64,000 bases of DNA from AP-15 sp963790875 (GCA_963790875.1 CAWBQT010000008.1:1037453-1101452); one strand, 5' to 3'; counted from the first letter of the stretch, positions 26,624 through 36,620 are shown. Made by a program: numbers and translations. Notes: a model not told the origin generated them from the letters alone.

Positions 26624-27807
26624 GGGGCAGCGAGGAGGCGATCGAGCTTTCCTTCGCCGGCAGGCTGGGCGATTTTTCGCTCGATGTTGCCTTTGCCGTG
26701 CCGATGCGCGGCGTCTCGGCGCTGTTCGGCCCTTCCGGCAGCGGCAAGACGACAATCCTGCGATGCGTTGCCGGGTTGCAGCGTCTTTCCGGGCGGCTCC
26801 GGGTCGGCGAGGAAGTCTGGCAGGACGATGCATCCGGAATTTTCCGCCGGCCGCACCGTCGGCCGGTCGGCTACGTGTTCCAGGAATCGAGCCTCTTCGC
26901 GCATCTCTCGGTCAGGAACAACCTGTTGTTTGGGGCGCGGCGGGCGGCGGCGAGGGAGCGACATAGCGTGTTCGACTTTGCCGAGATCGTGGCGCTCCTC
27001 GGCATCGGCCATCTGCTCGACCGGGCACCGGCGGCGCTGTCGGGGGGAGAGCGGCAGCGCGTCGCGATCGGTCGGGCTCTCTTGTCGCAGCCGCGCCTGC
27101 TGCTGATGGACGAGCCCTTGGCGGCGCTCGATCGGCTGACCAAGGACGAGATCCTTCCCTATCTGGAGGCGCTGCACGAATACCTGGCGATCCCGATCCT
27201 CTATGTAAGTCACGACCTCGCCGAGGTGGAGCGCCTGGCCGACGCCCTCGTCCTCTTGGATGACGGGCATGTCGTCGCTTCCGGACAGCTGTCGGCACTC
27301 GAAGCCGATCCGCAGCTGCCCTTGCTTAAGGCCCCGGAGGCGGCCGTCACCTTGGCGGCCACAGTGGTCGGAATTGACGAAGCCTATGCGCTGACGACGC
27401 TCGCGGTGGCCGGCGGAACGCTGGTCGTGCCGGGACGCGAGGGCGGGCCTGGGAGCCGGCGCCGGGTGCGCATCGGCGCATCGGATGTCAGCTTCGCCCG
27501 GGCACCGGTGACCGAGACGACAATCCTCAACTGCCTGCCGGCACGGATCGTCTCGGTCGGCCGGCTGGACGGCGACTCGGCGCAAATGAATATCGTTGCC
27601 GCTCTCGGCGAAAACGGCGACGGCGCACGCATTGTCGCGCGCGTCACCAGAAAATCACAGGAGGCGCTCGCCCTTGCCCCAGGCAGCTCGGTATTCGCGC
27701 AAATCAAGAGCGTCGCGCTCTTGGCATCGGGCGGCGAACGAACCGACGCAGCGATCCGAGCCCCGAGTGCGGCGGCGACAAGCATGATCTTCGATGAGAA
27801 AACTTGA
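26620..27807 (+). CDS. modC: Molybdate ABC transporter, ATPase with C-terminal TOBE domain
   Basis: 395 residues. Walker A FGPSGSGKTT near residue 35, Q-loop in GYVFQESSLFAHLS, signature LSGGERQRVAIGRAL, Walker B LLLMDEPLAALD and the switch His in LYVSHDLAE. The C-terminal third carries the Mop-like TOBE region (ILNCLPARIVSVGRLDGD) that senses cytoplasmic molybdate. Starts inside the modB stop (ATGA). Confidence 0.95.
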   Translation: MRGSEEAIELSFAGRLGDFSLDVAFAVPMRGVSALFGPSGSGKTTILRCVAGLQRLSGRLRVGEEVWQDDASGIFRRPHRRPVGYVFQESSLFAHLSVRNNLLFGARRAAARERHSVFDFAEIVALLGIGHLLDRAPAALSGGERQRVAIGRALLSQPRLLLMDEPLAALDRLTKDEILPYLEALHEYLAIPILYVSHDLAEVERLADALVLLDDGHVVASGQLSALEADPQLPLLKAPEAAVTLAATVVGIDEAYALTTLAVAGGTLVVPGREGGPGSRRRVRIGASDVSFARAPVTETTILNCLPARIVSVGRLDGDSAQMNIVAALGENGDGARIVARVTRKSQEALALAPGSSVFAQIKSVALLASGGERTDAAIRAPSAAATSMIFDEKT

Positions 27808-27926
27808 TGCGTTTCACTGTCGTTGTGACCTGGCCGCCGTCGACCACGGCGTCCGCATACGTCAGTCCAAGTTCTGCACTGCGCGAGAAAGGGTGCCGGC
27901 AAGAGCACCGCACCCCTGTCGCGCGG

Positions 27927-28235
27927 TCAGGCGGTCTTGATCCAGACCGCCTTGACGTTGAGATATTCTTCCATCTGCTGGATCCCTGATTCGCGGCCAT
28001 AGCCGCTCATCTTGTAGCCGCCGAATGGCACCGCCGGATCCATTGCTTGGTAGCAATTGATGCAGACCGAGCCGGCGCGCAGTCCTTTGGCGAGGCGGTG
28101 CGCTTTCGATACGTCGCGCGTCCACACCTCGCTGCCGAGGCCGAAGGTCGTAGCGTTGCCGCGCCGGATGACCTCGTCGATATCGGTGAATGGGATCGCC
28201 GAGATGACCGGGCCGAAGATTGCGCGAGGATCCGT
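27927..28235 (-). pseudogene. C-terminal fragment of an aldehyde dehydrogenase
   Basis: Reads IFGPVISAIPFTDIDEVIRR then RDVSKAHRLAKGLRAG, SVCINCYQAMDPAVPFGGYK and SGYGRESGIQQMEEYLNVKA to its stop, which is the last ~100 residues of an NAD-dependent aldehyde dehydrogenase. Nothing upstream in frame supplies the cofactor domain or the catalytic Cys/Glu. The DNA before it (28236-28490) is unrelated and unrecognised. Confidence 0.75.
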
Positions 28236-28493
28236 TGCACCTGCTGCGCCACGGCGTGCTCGGCCAGTCGCGGCAACGGCTTGTGCGCCGGCGCGGACGG
28301 CACGAGCCCGCCATCCGGCGATCGGAAATATTCAGGGCGAGATCGTCGATGACTAGGTCCGGGGCGATCTGACGGGACATGTTGTGCCGATCGGGGTTCG
28401 CGTAATTTTCCTCAGGATATAGCGATTTTGGCAGAGATGACATGGCGGTCGCGGCCGGCATAAGCCGGCCGGTTGCCGCGCTAGCCCGCCGCG

Positions 28494-29945
28494 TCAGAGG
28501 CCCGCCTGGCTGACGAATTTCGTGTTGAGGTAGGCCTCGATCGCCTCGGAGCCGCCCTCCGATCCGTAGCCCGAATCCTTGACCCCACCAAACGGCACCT
28601 CGGGCAAAGCGAGCCCGTGATGATTGATCGAGATCATGCCGGTCTCGACCGCCGCGGCGACCGCCTGCGCGGTCTTGGCGGAGCGGGTATAGGCATGGGC
28701 GGCGAGCCCATAGGCAGCCGGTTCGCCTCCTCGACGACATCGTCGAAACTCCTGAATGGTGCGATCACCGCGACCGGGCCGAACGGCTCCTCGTTCATGA
28801 TGCGCGCTTCCTTCGGCACATCGGTCAGCACCGTCGGCTCGAAGAGACTACCCTTGTTACCGATCCGGTGGCCGCCGGTCTTCAGGCTGGCGCCCATCTG
28901 CACCGCGTCGCCGATAAAGGCCTCCATCGCGGCGATGCGGCGCGGATTGGCCATCGGCCCCCGAGCTCGGCCAGTTCCTCGAGGTCGCGCTCGATCAACT
29001 CGGCGAGCCGCCACAGCATGCGGCCGCGCTCGGACGGGCTCACTCGGCCGCAACGCCGCTCGTCGAAGATGATCGCGCCGATATCGGTCGTCTCGTCGAG
29101 CGGATCGCCGACCGTCAATGCCTGCGTTTTCGCCCGCAATCGGTCGAGAAGGTCGTCGAAGATGTCGGCATGCAGAAAGAGGCGCGAACCCGCCGTGCAG
29201 GACTGGCTCTGGCGGGTGAAGCGCATTCCGGCGATGACGCCGTCGACGACCCGGTCCTCGCCGGCGTCGGGATAGACGATCGATGGGCTCTTGCCGCCGA
29301 GTTCGAGCGACACGGGGGACTATGCGCTCGGCCGCGGCGCGCATAATGATCCTGCCGACTTCGGTCGAGCCGGTGAAGGAGAGCTTGCGGACCAGGGCAT
29401 GCCGCGCCAGCGGGCCGCCGCATTCTTCCCCAAGGCCGGTCAGCACGTTGAGGACGCCGGGCGGCAGGAGTTCGTTGCAGATCTCGGCCATCAGCAAGAC
29501 GCCGAGCGGCGCGTCCTCGGGGGCTTTCAGGGACCAAGGTGTTGCCGGCGCACAAGGCCGGTGCGATCTTGAGCGCGCCAAGCAGGACCGGCGCATTCCA
29601 CGGGATGATGGCGCCGACGACGCCGAGCGGCTCGCGCCGCGTATACTCAACACCTGCTCGCCGAGCGGGATTGTCTCGCCTTTCAGCTCACTGGCGAGGC
29701 CGCCGAAATAACGAAAAGATGTCGGCCGCAAGCCGCGCTTTGCCGCGCGTCTGGGTGCGCAGAGCGTTGCCGGTTTCGCGTGCGATCGTGCGCGCCAATT
29801 CCTCGACCTACGCTTCCATCACCTCCGCGATGCGCAGCAGTAGGCGGCCGCGATCGCGCGGCGCGATCTTGCTCCAGGCCGGGAAGGCGCGGGCCGCGGC
29901 TTCGACCGCGCCATTCACGAAAAGCAATTCCGCAAGGTGTGCGGC
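28494..29945 (-). pseudogene. Composite aldehyde dehydrogenase relic, scrambled and frameshifted
   Basis: From the 5' side (29945) the frames spell an N-terminal region (AARAFPAWSKIAPRDRGRLL), an in-frame TAG at 29808-29810, ELARTIARETGNALRTQTRG, GEQVLS, IIPWNAPVLLGALKIAP, the catalytic-Glu region ELGGKSPSIVYPDAG and the Cys region RQSQSCTAGSRLF. Single-base breaks occur near 29713, 29643, 29534 and 29315. After DETTDIGAIIFDERR a second N-terminal-type piece appears out of order (SPSERGRMLWRLAELIERD, 28963-29060). It is followed by the C-terminal part of another relative (PMANPRRIAAMEAFIGDAV ... VKDSGYGSEGG), broken again near 28711. At least three different ALDH genes contribute. Confidence 0.75.
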
Positions 29946-30403
29946 TATGTCGAGGAGGGGCTCGAACGCAAGCAGGCGGGCTGGTTTTCGGCGGATTGCC
30001 GCCGAAGGAAGGGCCGCTTGCCGAAGGCTATTTTGCAGTGCCGACTGTGTTCGCCGACACTTCCAACGACTGGCGGCTCGCGCGCGAGGAGATCTTCGGC
30101 CCGGTGCTGGTGGCGATCCCATGGCGCGACGAAGCCGACGCGATCCGCATGGCCAATGCGAGCCATTACGGGCTTGCCGCCTATGTCTGGACGCACGACA
30201 TCGGCTGCGCGCTGCGCACCGCGCACGCGATCGAGTCTGGCTGGGTACAGATCAATCAGGGGCTTGGCCAGCAGCCCGGCCATTCCTATGGTGGCTACAA
30301 GGAGAGCGGCATCGGGCGCGAATTCTCGCTCGAAGGCATGCTCGACAGCTTCACGCAGCGCAAGAACATCACGGTCAACCTCAACACCCCGCGTAGCGTT
30401 TGA
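29935..30403 (+). pseudogene. C-terminal fragment of an aldehyde dehydrogenase, opposite strand
   Basis: Reads VCGYVEEGLERKQAG, a one-base break near 29980, then LVFGGLPPKEGPLAEGYF, REEIFGPVLVAIPWRDEADA, SHYGLAAYVWTHDIG and YGGYKESGIGREFSLEGM to the stop. It is the last third of an aldehyde dehydrogenase and abuts, head to head, the N-terminal fragment on the minus strand. It ends 22 bp before the SDR gene. Confidence 0.75.
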
Positions 30404-30425
30404 TCGCCCGGCTAGGAGAACACTC

Positions 30426-31295
30426 ATGGATCAGCATCCGGCGCTGACCGAAGGTCGGACCGCGGTGATCACCGGTGCTGCGAGCGGGATCGGGCTCGCG
30501 GCCGCAAAACGCTTTGCCGCACTCGGGATGAGGATCTGTCTGGCCGATCTCGGCGGTAGCGCGCTCGAGCGGGCCGCGACCGAGCTGTCCGCGCTCACCC
30601 GGCGCGGCGCGGCCGATGTTATGGCGGTACCGACCGACGTCGGCAGCCTCGACGATGTGCAACTGCTGAAGGATCGGGTCTACGCCGCATTCGGCGATGT
30701 TGCGCTGCTGATGAACAATGCTGGCGTCTCGGCCGGCGGCGGGCCGTGGGACCATCACGACGGCTGGCAGCAGGTGCTGGCCGTCAATCTCTGGGGTGTC
30801 ATCAACGGCGTCCAGACCTTTACCCAGGCAATGATCGACCAGGGCACCCCGGCCGCGATCGTCAATACCGGGTCGAAGCAAGGCATCACCTGCCCGCCCG
30901 GCAACACCGCGTACAATGTCGCGAAGGCCGGGGTAAAGGTGCTGACCGAAGGGCTGGCGCATGCCCTGCGCAATGTCGAGGGCTGCCGGGTCAGTGCACA
31001 TCTGCTGGTGCCGGGCTCGACCTTTACCGGCATGACCCGGCGCGGCCGCACCGAGAAGCCCTCCGGTTCGTGGACGCCGGAGCAGGTCATCGACCAGCTG
31101 ATCGCGGGCCTGACGGTGGGCGACTTCTACATCATTTGCCCGGACAACGACGTGACCCGCGACATCGACAACCGGCGCATTCTGTGGGCCGCCGAAGACA
31201 TCATCAAGAACCGCCCGGCATTGTCGCGCTGGCACCTGGATTACCGCGACGAGTTTGCCAAGTTCCTGACCTTGCCAGCGCCGTTCCGCCCGTGA
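30426..31295 (+). CDS. SDR family oxidoreductase
   Basis: 289 residues. Cofactor loop TGAASGIGLAAA, Asp in LADLGGSA (NAD preference), NNAG, catalytic Ser in NTGSKQGI and YNVAK with Tyr and Lys. The C-terminal extension, about 40 residues longer than the classical SDR, ends WHLDYRDEFAKFLTLP. The start is set by AGGAGAACACTC. Next to an aldo/keto reductase on the same strand 49 bp away, probably the same transcript. Confidence 0.92.
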   Translation: MDQHPALTEGRTAVITGAASGIGLAAAKRFAALGMRICLADLGGSALERAATELSALTRRGAADVMAVPTDVGSLDDVQLLKDRVYAAFGDVALLMNNAGVSAGGGPWDHHDGWQQVLAVNLWGVINGVQTFTQAMIDQGTPAAIVNTGSKQGITCPPGNTAYNVAKAGVKVLTEGLAHALRNVEGCRVSAHLLVPGSTFTGMTRRGRTEKPSGSWTPEQVIDQLIAGLTVGDFYIICPDNDVTRDIDNRRILWAAEDIIKNRPALSRWHLDYRDEFAKFLTLPAPFRP

Positions 31296-31344
31296 GCCGC
31301 CTTATCAAGCCGGGCAAGCGCAAAACCGTGGGAGGGAGATCTCC

Positions 31345-32262
31345 ATGACAGACCTGCCAGAACGCACACTCGGGCGCACCGGGCTCGAAGTCACGATGCT
31401 CGGCTATGGCGCGATGGAACTGCGCGGCGCGCCGCGCGGCCGCGACATCGGCGAGGCCCAGGCGCAGATTATTCTCAACGCCGTCCTCGATGCCGGGATC
31501 AACTACATCGACACCTCGATCGACTACGGGCTGAGCGAGGAACGCATCGGCCGCTATATCGCGCATCGCCGCGACGACTACTATCTCGCCAGTAAATGCG
31601 GCTGCCTGGTCGGCGCCTCACCTGCGCCGCGCGGCGAGCGCAGCCCGCATCTCTTCACCCGCGAGAACATCATCGCCGGCGTCGAGCAAAGCCTCGCCCG
31701 GATGAAGACCGATCATCTCGACGTGGTGCAGTTCCACAGCTCGCCGTCCCAGCAGGCGCTCGACGACAACGGCGCGCTCGACGCGCTGCTCGAGCTCCGG
31801 AATGCCGGCAAGGTGCGGTTCGTCGGGATGTCCGGGACCTTCCCGCATCTCAAGGAACACATCGCAATGGGCGTCTTTGACGTATTCCAGATCCCATACT
31901 CGGCCGTCGAGCGGGAGCACGAGGCGGCGATTACGGCCGCGGCAAAGGCGGGGGCCGGCATTGTCATTCGCGGCGGTGCCGGGAAAGGAGCCCCGGCCCC
32001 GGACAAGCAGACCGGGATGCAGTGGGAGCGATGGCGGCGCGCCGGTCTCGACGACCTGCTGCAGGGTATGACGCCGGTCGAATTCGTCTTGCGCTTTACA
32101 TTCACGCACCCGGATATGGATACGACGATTGTCGGCACCGTGAACCCGGCGCATCTCGACGCCAATCTTGCCGCATTGCGGGCTGGGCCGCTGCCATCCG
32201 AAGTCTATGCCGAGGCAAAGCGCCGCCTGTGCGCGGCAGGCCTCGCGCCGCAGGCTTTCTGA
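31345..32262 (+). CDS. Aldo/keto reductase
   Basis: 305-residue NADPH-dependent reductase. The N-terminal RTLGRTGLEVTMLGYG and catalytic Asp/Tyr in YIDTSIDYGLSEE, Lys in YLASKCG and His in VQFHSSPS are all present. The cofactor end reads TTIVGTVNPAHLDAN. A strong GGGAGGGAG site precedes the ATG. It likely works on a product of the adjacent SDR, but the pathway cannot be named. Confidence 0.92.
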   Translation: MTDLPERTLGRTGLEVTMLGYGAMELRGAPRGRDIGEAQAQIILNAVLDAGINYIDTSIDYGLSEERIGRYIAHRRDDYYLASKCGCLVGASPAPRGERSPHLFTRENIIAGVEQSLARMKTDHLDVVQFHSSPSQQALDDNGALDALLELRNAGKVRFVGMSGTFPHLKEHIAMGVFDVFQIPYSAVEREHEAAITAAAKAGAGIVIRGGAGKGAPAPDKQTGMQWERWRRAGLDDLLQGMTPVEFVLRFTFTHPDMDTTIVGTVNPAHLDANLAALRAGPLPSEVYAEAKRRLCAAGLAPQAF

Positions 32263-32503
32263 CCGACGCCAAAAGCCCACCCCGGCCGTCGAGACGCGGC
32301 GGCTGTGCGACAGCCCGGTCACTCTTCAAGTGATCATCAAGATGGTCTGCCGCCGCGGGTCGTCATGTTTGCACCATTGTGTCCGGCCTTTTGACAGGAG
32401 CGGTCCTCCCTGTGACGGACGGCGGGTCGGCAGCCGAAACTCGCCGCCCGGCCGTCGAACGACTCCTCGCGGCCGCATGGCGGTGGCCGGCCGGCCGTAC
32501 GCA

Positions 32504-32532
32504 TTGACAAATCACGATCGTTTTGCTATGAA
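32504..32532 (+). promoter_or_regulatory. Near-consensus sigma70 promoter with no obvious gene behind it
   Basis: TTGACA (32504-32509), a 17-base spacer and TATGAA (32527-32532). The next intact plus-strand gene begins 566 bp downstream, so the transcript could be a small RNA or a relic. The arrangement resembles the one at 49029-49057 in front of the DUF5681 gene (TTGACA, 17 bases ending TTTGC, then TA). Confidence 0.5.
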
Positions 32533-32619
32533 ATTGCGATAATCGCGCTGAGAGGATTCTTCGCCGTTTTCGCCGCTCAAACCGGCGGGCGGGGGGACGG
32601 GGTCCGGCAATTCCCCGGC

Positions 32620-32778
32620 TTTCCCTGTTCGGCCGATTTAATTCCGTGCTCGGGCGGATTTATTTCCCTGTTGTCTCGCTAGGGAATTTCTTCGCAGGTT
32701 ATTGATAAAGATAGAAGTTTTTTCGCGGGGTCGAGCTTGAGCGCGATTTTTCCCGGCATATTCCCATTGACCAGGGAA
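32620..32778 (-). repeat. CAGGGAA-type dispersed repeat, copy A
   Basis: On the minus strand it opens TTCCCTGGTCAATGGGAATA, then a GGGAAAAA stretch, and later several CAGGGAA motifs; translated it gives FPGQWEYAGKN and NSLARQQGN. A second copy lies on the plus strand at 48799-48960 (FPGRWENAGKK, NSLTGEQGS). I know similar TTCCCTG/CAGGGAA-rich decayed frames from intergenic DNA of alphaproteobacteria; origin unknown. Confidence 0.6.
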
Positions 32779-33097
32779 GCTCGAAGGCTTCTGTGAAATC
32801 CTGCGCGGCCGGACTTCTTTCAGGCGCGCATCACAAGAGCGGTCCGGCCGCGGGCGGGCCGGCGGAGTGGCAGCTGCGGCTCGCCGTCGGGGCGGAGCGT
32901 CGCCCGGCTCGTCGGGCCGCTCGCCTCGGATCGGAAACAATTTGCCGGTGGTGAAGAACGTCTCGGCCCCAGTGGGGCATCCTTAATTAGGCCCGCCCGT
33001 CCCGAGATCATCGAGCAAATTTTGGACGGAATTTGGACGCGCCGCACTCCATCTTCCGCATTATATTGGCTCGGTCAACCAGTATAAGAGGAGATTG

Positions 33098-33421
33098 ATG
33101 GCTCAAGCACAAGATAACGAGACGGTCCCCCCGCAAGATGGGGCAACCTTCGGCGAACAGCATTGGCGGTTCGTCGAACGATCTTGTGCTGTTGCATTGG
33201 CTTCTTGCCATCGGACAAGCCGAAATGCGTTGATCGATGCCGATTACTACCAAAAACTAGCGATGAATACGAGAGAACAAGCGTCAAGCACGAAATATCG
33301 CGAAATTCGGGAATTGCTACTCTCAGTTGCCGTAAAATACGACAGTCTGGCCCTCCTTGCCAGGGGGATCACCCGCACCCGGATGCTGCGGGGAGGGGTC
33401 GTGCGAGCGCGCCTTCCCTGA
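33098..33421 (+). CDS. Small hypothetical protein
   Basis: 107 residues, MAQAQDNETVPPQDGATFGE at the start and a central helix YREIRELLLSVAVKYDSLAL that resembles the common small alphaproteobacterial proteins with a REQLLxIAxQYExLA helix. No catalytic motif. Codon use is less GC-biased than in the neighbours. AGAGGAG precedes the ATG at a good distance. Function unknown. Confidence 0.6.
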   Translation: MAQAQDNETVPPQDGATFGEQHWRFVERSCAVALASCHRTSRNALIDADYYQKLAMNTREQASSTKYREIRELLLSVAVKYDSLALLARGITRTRMLRGGVVRARLP

Positions 33422-33488
33422 GGCAGGACGGGTTTGGATTTTCCGCCGATTAAGCATATAAACCCAGATGGGCCGCGGGAGGAAGATC

Positions 33489-36400
33489 ATGCCCTCCGAT
33501 CTGCGGATGGTCGGCATCGGTGCGTCGGCGGGCGGGGTCGAGGCGCTCGAGGCGTTCTTCAAGGCGATGCCGGACGACAATGGCATGGCCTTCGCGGTGG
33601 TAATGCACCTCGACCCCAATCGCGAAAGCCTGCTGGCCGAGATCCTCGGTCGGTCGACGCGAATGCCGGTCGTCAACGCGCAGGACGGCGAGCAGGTCGA
33701 GGCTCAGCATGTCTATGTCCTGCGGGCCGGCGCGATCATGACGACGCGCGAAGGGCGGCTGCAGGTTCGGCGGTTCGGCTCGCTCGACCGCGAACGGGCT
33801 CCGATCGACCTGTTTTTCAGCTCGCTGGCCGAGGACCAGGGAGAGCATGCGATCGGCATCGTTCTTTCCGGCAGCGGCACCGATGGCACGCTCGGCCTCA
33901 AGGCGATCAAGGAGCATGGCGGCCTAACGATCGCCCAGGGCTCGAATCTGAGCCGGCCGCGGTTCGCCGAGATGCCGTCGAGCGCGGTGACCGCGGGCTT
34001 TGTCGACCTCCTGCTGCCGGTCGAAGAGATCCCGGGCCGGCTCATCGCCTATGTCCGCAATACGGGTGCGGTCGACCTGCGACGGACGGGCGACGCGCTG
34101 TCGCGGATCTATGCGCTGCTCCGCTCGCGGACCGGGCATGATTTCAGCCTGTACAGGGACAAGACGTTTCAGCGGCGGGTCGAACGCCGCATGCAGGTCT
34201 GCCAGACCGAAAGGCTCGAGGATTACGTCGAGCGGCTGCAAGGGGAGCCCGACGAGGTCGGCGCCCTGTTTCGCGACCTCCTGATCGGGGTGACCGACTT
34301 CTTCCGCGACCCGGTCGCGTTCCAAGCCCTCGAGGCGCAGGTCCTGCCAAAGCTGTTCGAGAGCAAAGTTGCGGCCGACGGGCTCCGCGTCTGGGTACCC
34401 GGCTGCGCCACCGGCGAAGAGGCCTATTCGATCGCGATCCTGCTGCGCGAGCGGATGGACACCCTGCAGGCAGTGCCGAAGGTTCAGATTTTCGCCACCG
34501 ACATCGATGACGCCGCGCTCGTCTTTGCGCGTGCCGCGCGCTACCTGCCAAACACGCTGAAACAAATGTCGCCGACCCGGCTCAGGCGCTTCTTTGTCAA
34601 GGAACCCGGCGTCTATCGCGTGGCGAAAGAATTGCGCGACATGTGCATCTTCTCGAGTCATAGCGTAATTCGCGACCCGCCGTTTTCCCGCATCGACCTG
34701 ATTTCCTGTCGCAATCTGCTTATCTACCTGAAACCCGAACTGCAGGCGCAGATCATTCCGCGGTTCCATTACGCGCTGCGATCGAGCGGCTACCTCTTCA
34801 TGGGTCTATCGGAGAATGTCTCGCGCCACGCCGATCTGTTTGTCTCGATAGACCGCAAGTATCGCATTTTCCGGCGCCGGGATCTCGCCACCCGGCCGGG
34901 CCTCGACCTCGGGCAATTCATCACCCATGGCGCCCGGAGCGGCCCGGCTCCCGGCGTCTTCGCGGGCGCAAATCTGCAGCGATTGGATCTGCTGCGAACA
35001 GTCTCCAACGCGATCCTGGAACGATTCGCCCCCGCCTATGTTGTCGTCAATGAGGAGGGCGAGGCACTGCATTTCTCGCCGGCGACAGGCAAATATCTGC
35101 AGGCGCCGCCCGGTCCGCCGAACCGGGGGATCTTGGCGATGGCCCGGCCCGGATTGCGGGCGGATTTGCGGGGGGCGTTGCACCAGGCCAAGGCCTCGGG
35201 GCGGCGCGTCACCTGCGAGCACGTCGCAGTCCAGAGCGATGGCGGGGTTCAGCTCATCAGCCTCGTCGTCGAGCCGATGACGGTCGGGAACGAGACGGTC
35301 TACGGGCTCATCTTCGCCGATTCGGGCCCGCCCAGAACCCAGGAGCCGATGTCCGCCGGCGACCGCGCGAAGGGCGAGGACCTGGCCGCCCGGCAAATCG
35401 AACACGAACTGCAGGAGACCAAGGAGCGGCTGCAATCGACGATCGAGGAACTCGAGACCGCCAACGAGGAATTCAGGTCTTCGAACGAGGAACTGCTCTC
35501 GGTCAACGAGGAATTGCAATCGACCAACGAGGAGCTCGAAACCTCGAAGGAGGAGCTGCAGTCGGTCAATGAAGAGCTGCAGACCGTCAACGCCGAGCTA
35601 GCCAACAAGATCGACGAGCTCGATCGGGCGAACAATGATCTGAACAACCTGCTGCAAAGCACCCAGATCGCGACCGTGTTCCTCGATCGCAACCTGGTGA
35701 TCCGCAGCTTTACCCCGGCCGTCACCAAGATCTTCAATCTGATCCCGAGCGATCGCGGCCGGCCGCTGACCGACATCGTCGGCCGCCTCGAGCTTCACGA
35801 TCTCCAGGGCGATGTGCACACGGTCTTCGAGCGGGGCGAGGTGATTGAGCGGGCGCTCCGCCTCGCCAACAGCGACGACAGCTATCTCGTGCGCATCCTC
35901 CCTTATCGCTCGGATGACGGCGCGGTCGAGGGAGTGGTCGTGACCTTTGTCGACGTCACCAACATCACCGCCGCAGAGGAACTGCAAAAGGCGCTGGCTG
36001 CCGAGTTGAGCCACCGCGTCAAGAACTCCCTTGCGGTCGTCGCCTCGATCGCCGAACGCACGCTGGAGCCGGGCGAGGCAAAGACGCGATTTCTCAGCCG
36101 CCTGCACGCCAAGGCGCGGGCCCACGATTTGCTGACGGGGTCGGACTGGACCGAACTGCCGTTGCGCGAGGTCATCCTGGCGCAGCTTGCCCCGCATCCG
36201 CTCGGCGACGGCGCCAATGTGATGGTAGCCGGGCCCCCCGTGCTGCTGAAGCCGCGCGCCGCGTTGTTCCTGTCTATGGCGTTCCACGAATTGACGGCGA
36301 ATGCCGCGAAGTACGGCGCCCTTTCGGTGCCCGAGGGGCGGATCGAAACCACCTGGATCATCGAGGATGCCGTACAGAACGGCGTACCCGGGCGGCTGCG

Positions 36401-36614
36401 GCTGAATTGGCTGGAGCGCGGCGGACCAAGGATCGAGCACCTGCCGCGACGCGGCTTCGGGACCGAGCTGATCGAAAAGGGCATCCCGTTCGAGCTGCAA
36501 GGCGAGGCGAAGCTCGAAGTCGTCGACGGCGGCCTGCATTGCCGGATCAACTTGCCGGCACAGCTCGACCTGTTGACTTTCGGTGCGGCGCCGTCTGGAC
36601 CGGTACCGGCCTGA
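33489..36614 (+). CDS. CheB-CheR-PAS-HWE hybrid histidine kinase
   Basis: 1041 residues. CheB methylesterase domain first (catalytic S13 in GIGASAGG, H40 in VVMHLDP, D132 in SGSGTDGT). A CheR methyltransferase domain follows (SAM loop VPGCATGEEAYS at 303-314, FATDID, SCRNLLIYL). Next come a PAS-like segment, a long coiled coil of NEEL repeats (about 625-715), a second PAS and an HWE-type kinase (phospho-His in AAELSHRVKNSLAVV, WLERGG, GFGTELIEKG). Such proteins integrate stress or chemical signals and feed a small response regulator. The start is set by GGGAGGAAGATC. The response regulator gene follows after 6 bp. Confidence 0.95.
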   Translation: MPSDLRMVGIGASAGGVEALEAFFKAMPDDNGMAFAVVMHLDPNRESLLAEILGRSTRMPVVNAQDGEQVEAQHVYVLRAGAIMTTREGRLQVRRFGSLDRERAPIDLFFSSLAEDQGEHAIGIVLSGSGTDGTLGLKAIKEHGGLTIAQGSNLSRPRFAEMPSSAVTAGFVDLLLPVEEIPGRLIAYVRNTGAVDLRRTGDALSRIYALLRSRTGHDFSLYRDKTFQRRVERRMQVCQTERLEDYVERLQGEPDEVGALFRDLLIGVTDFFRDPVAFQALEAQVLPKLFESKVAADGLRVWVPGCATGEEAYSIAILLRERMDTLQAVPKVQIFATDIDDAALVFARAARYLPNTLKQMSPTRLRRFFVKEPGVYRVAKELRDMCIFSSHSVIRDPPFSRIDLISCRNLLIYLKPELQAQIIPRFHYALRSSGYLFMGLSENVSRHADLFVSIDRKYRIFRRRDLATRPGLDLGQFITHGARSGPAPGVFAGANLQRLDLLRTVSNAILERFAPAYVVVNEEGEALHFSPATGKYLQAPPGPPNRGILAMARPGLRADLRGALHQAKASGRRVTCEHVAVQSDGGVQLISLVVEPMTVGNETVYGLIFADSGPPRTQEPMSAGDRAKGEDLAARQIEHELQETKERLQSTIEELETANEEFRSSNEELLSVNEELQSTNEELETSKEELQSVNEELQTVNAELANKIDELDRANNDLNNLLQSTQIATVFLDRNLVIRSFTPAVTKIFNLIPSDRGRPLTDIVGRLELHDLQGDVHTVFERGEVIERALRLANSDDSYLVRILPYRSDDGAVEGVVVTFVDVTNITAAEELQKALAAELSHRVKNSLAVVASIAERTLEPGEAKTRFLSRLHAKARAHDLLTGSDWTELPLREVILAQLAPHPLGDGANVMVAGPPVLLKPRAALFLSMAFHELTANAAKYGALSVPEGRIETTWIIEDAVQNGVPGRLRLNWLERGGPRIEHLPRRGFGTELIEKGIPFELQGEAKLEVVDGGLHCRINLPAQLDLLTFGAAPSGPVPA

Positions 36615-36620
36615 CCGGCA

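Larger units (their letters stand above)
32263..33097. other. Long intergenic region with a promoter-like element and a degenerate repeat ORF
   Basis: 835 bp without an intact gene. It contains a near-consensus promoter (32504-32532) and a decayed CAGGGAA-type repeat (32620-32778, minus). Otherwise frames are incoherent. The last 50 bp are AT-richer and hold the leader of the next small gene. Confidence 0.6.

Noticed and set aside
28236..28490. A further gene between the two aldehyde dehydrogenase relics
   Set aside because: A frame starting MSRQIAPDLVIDDLALNIS looks protein-like for about 20 residues but has no continuation or known relatives I can name.
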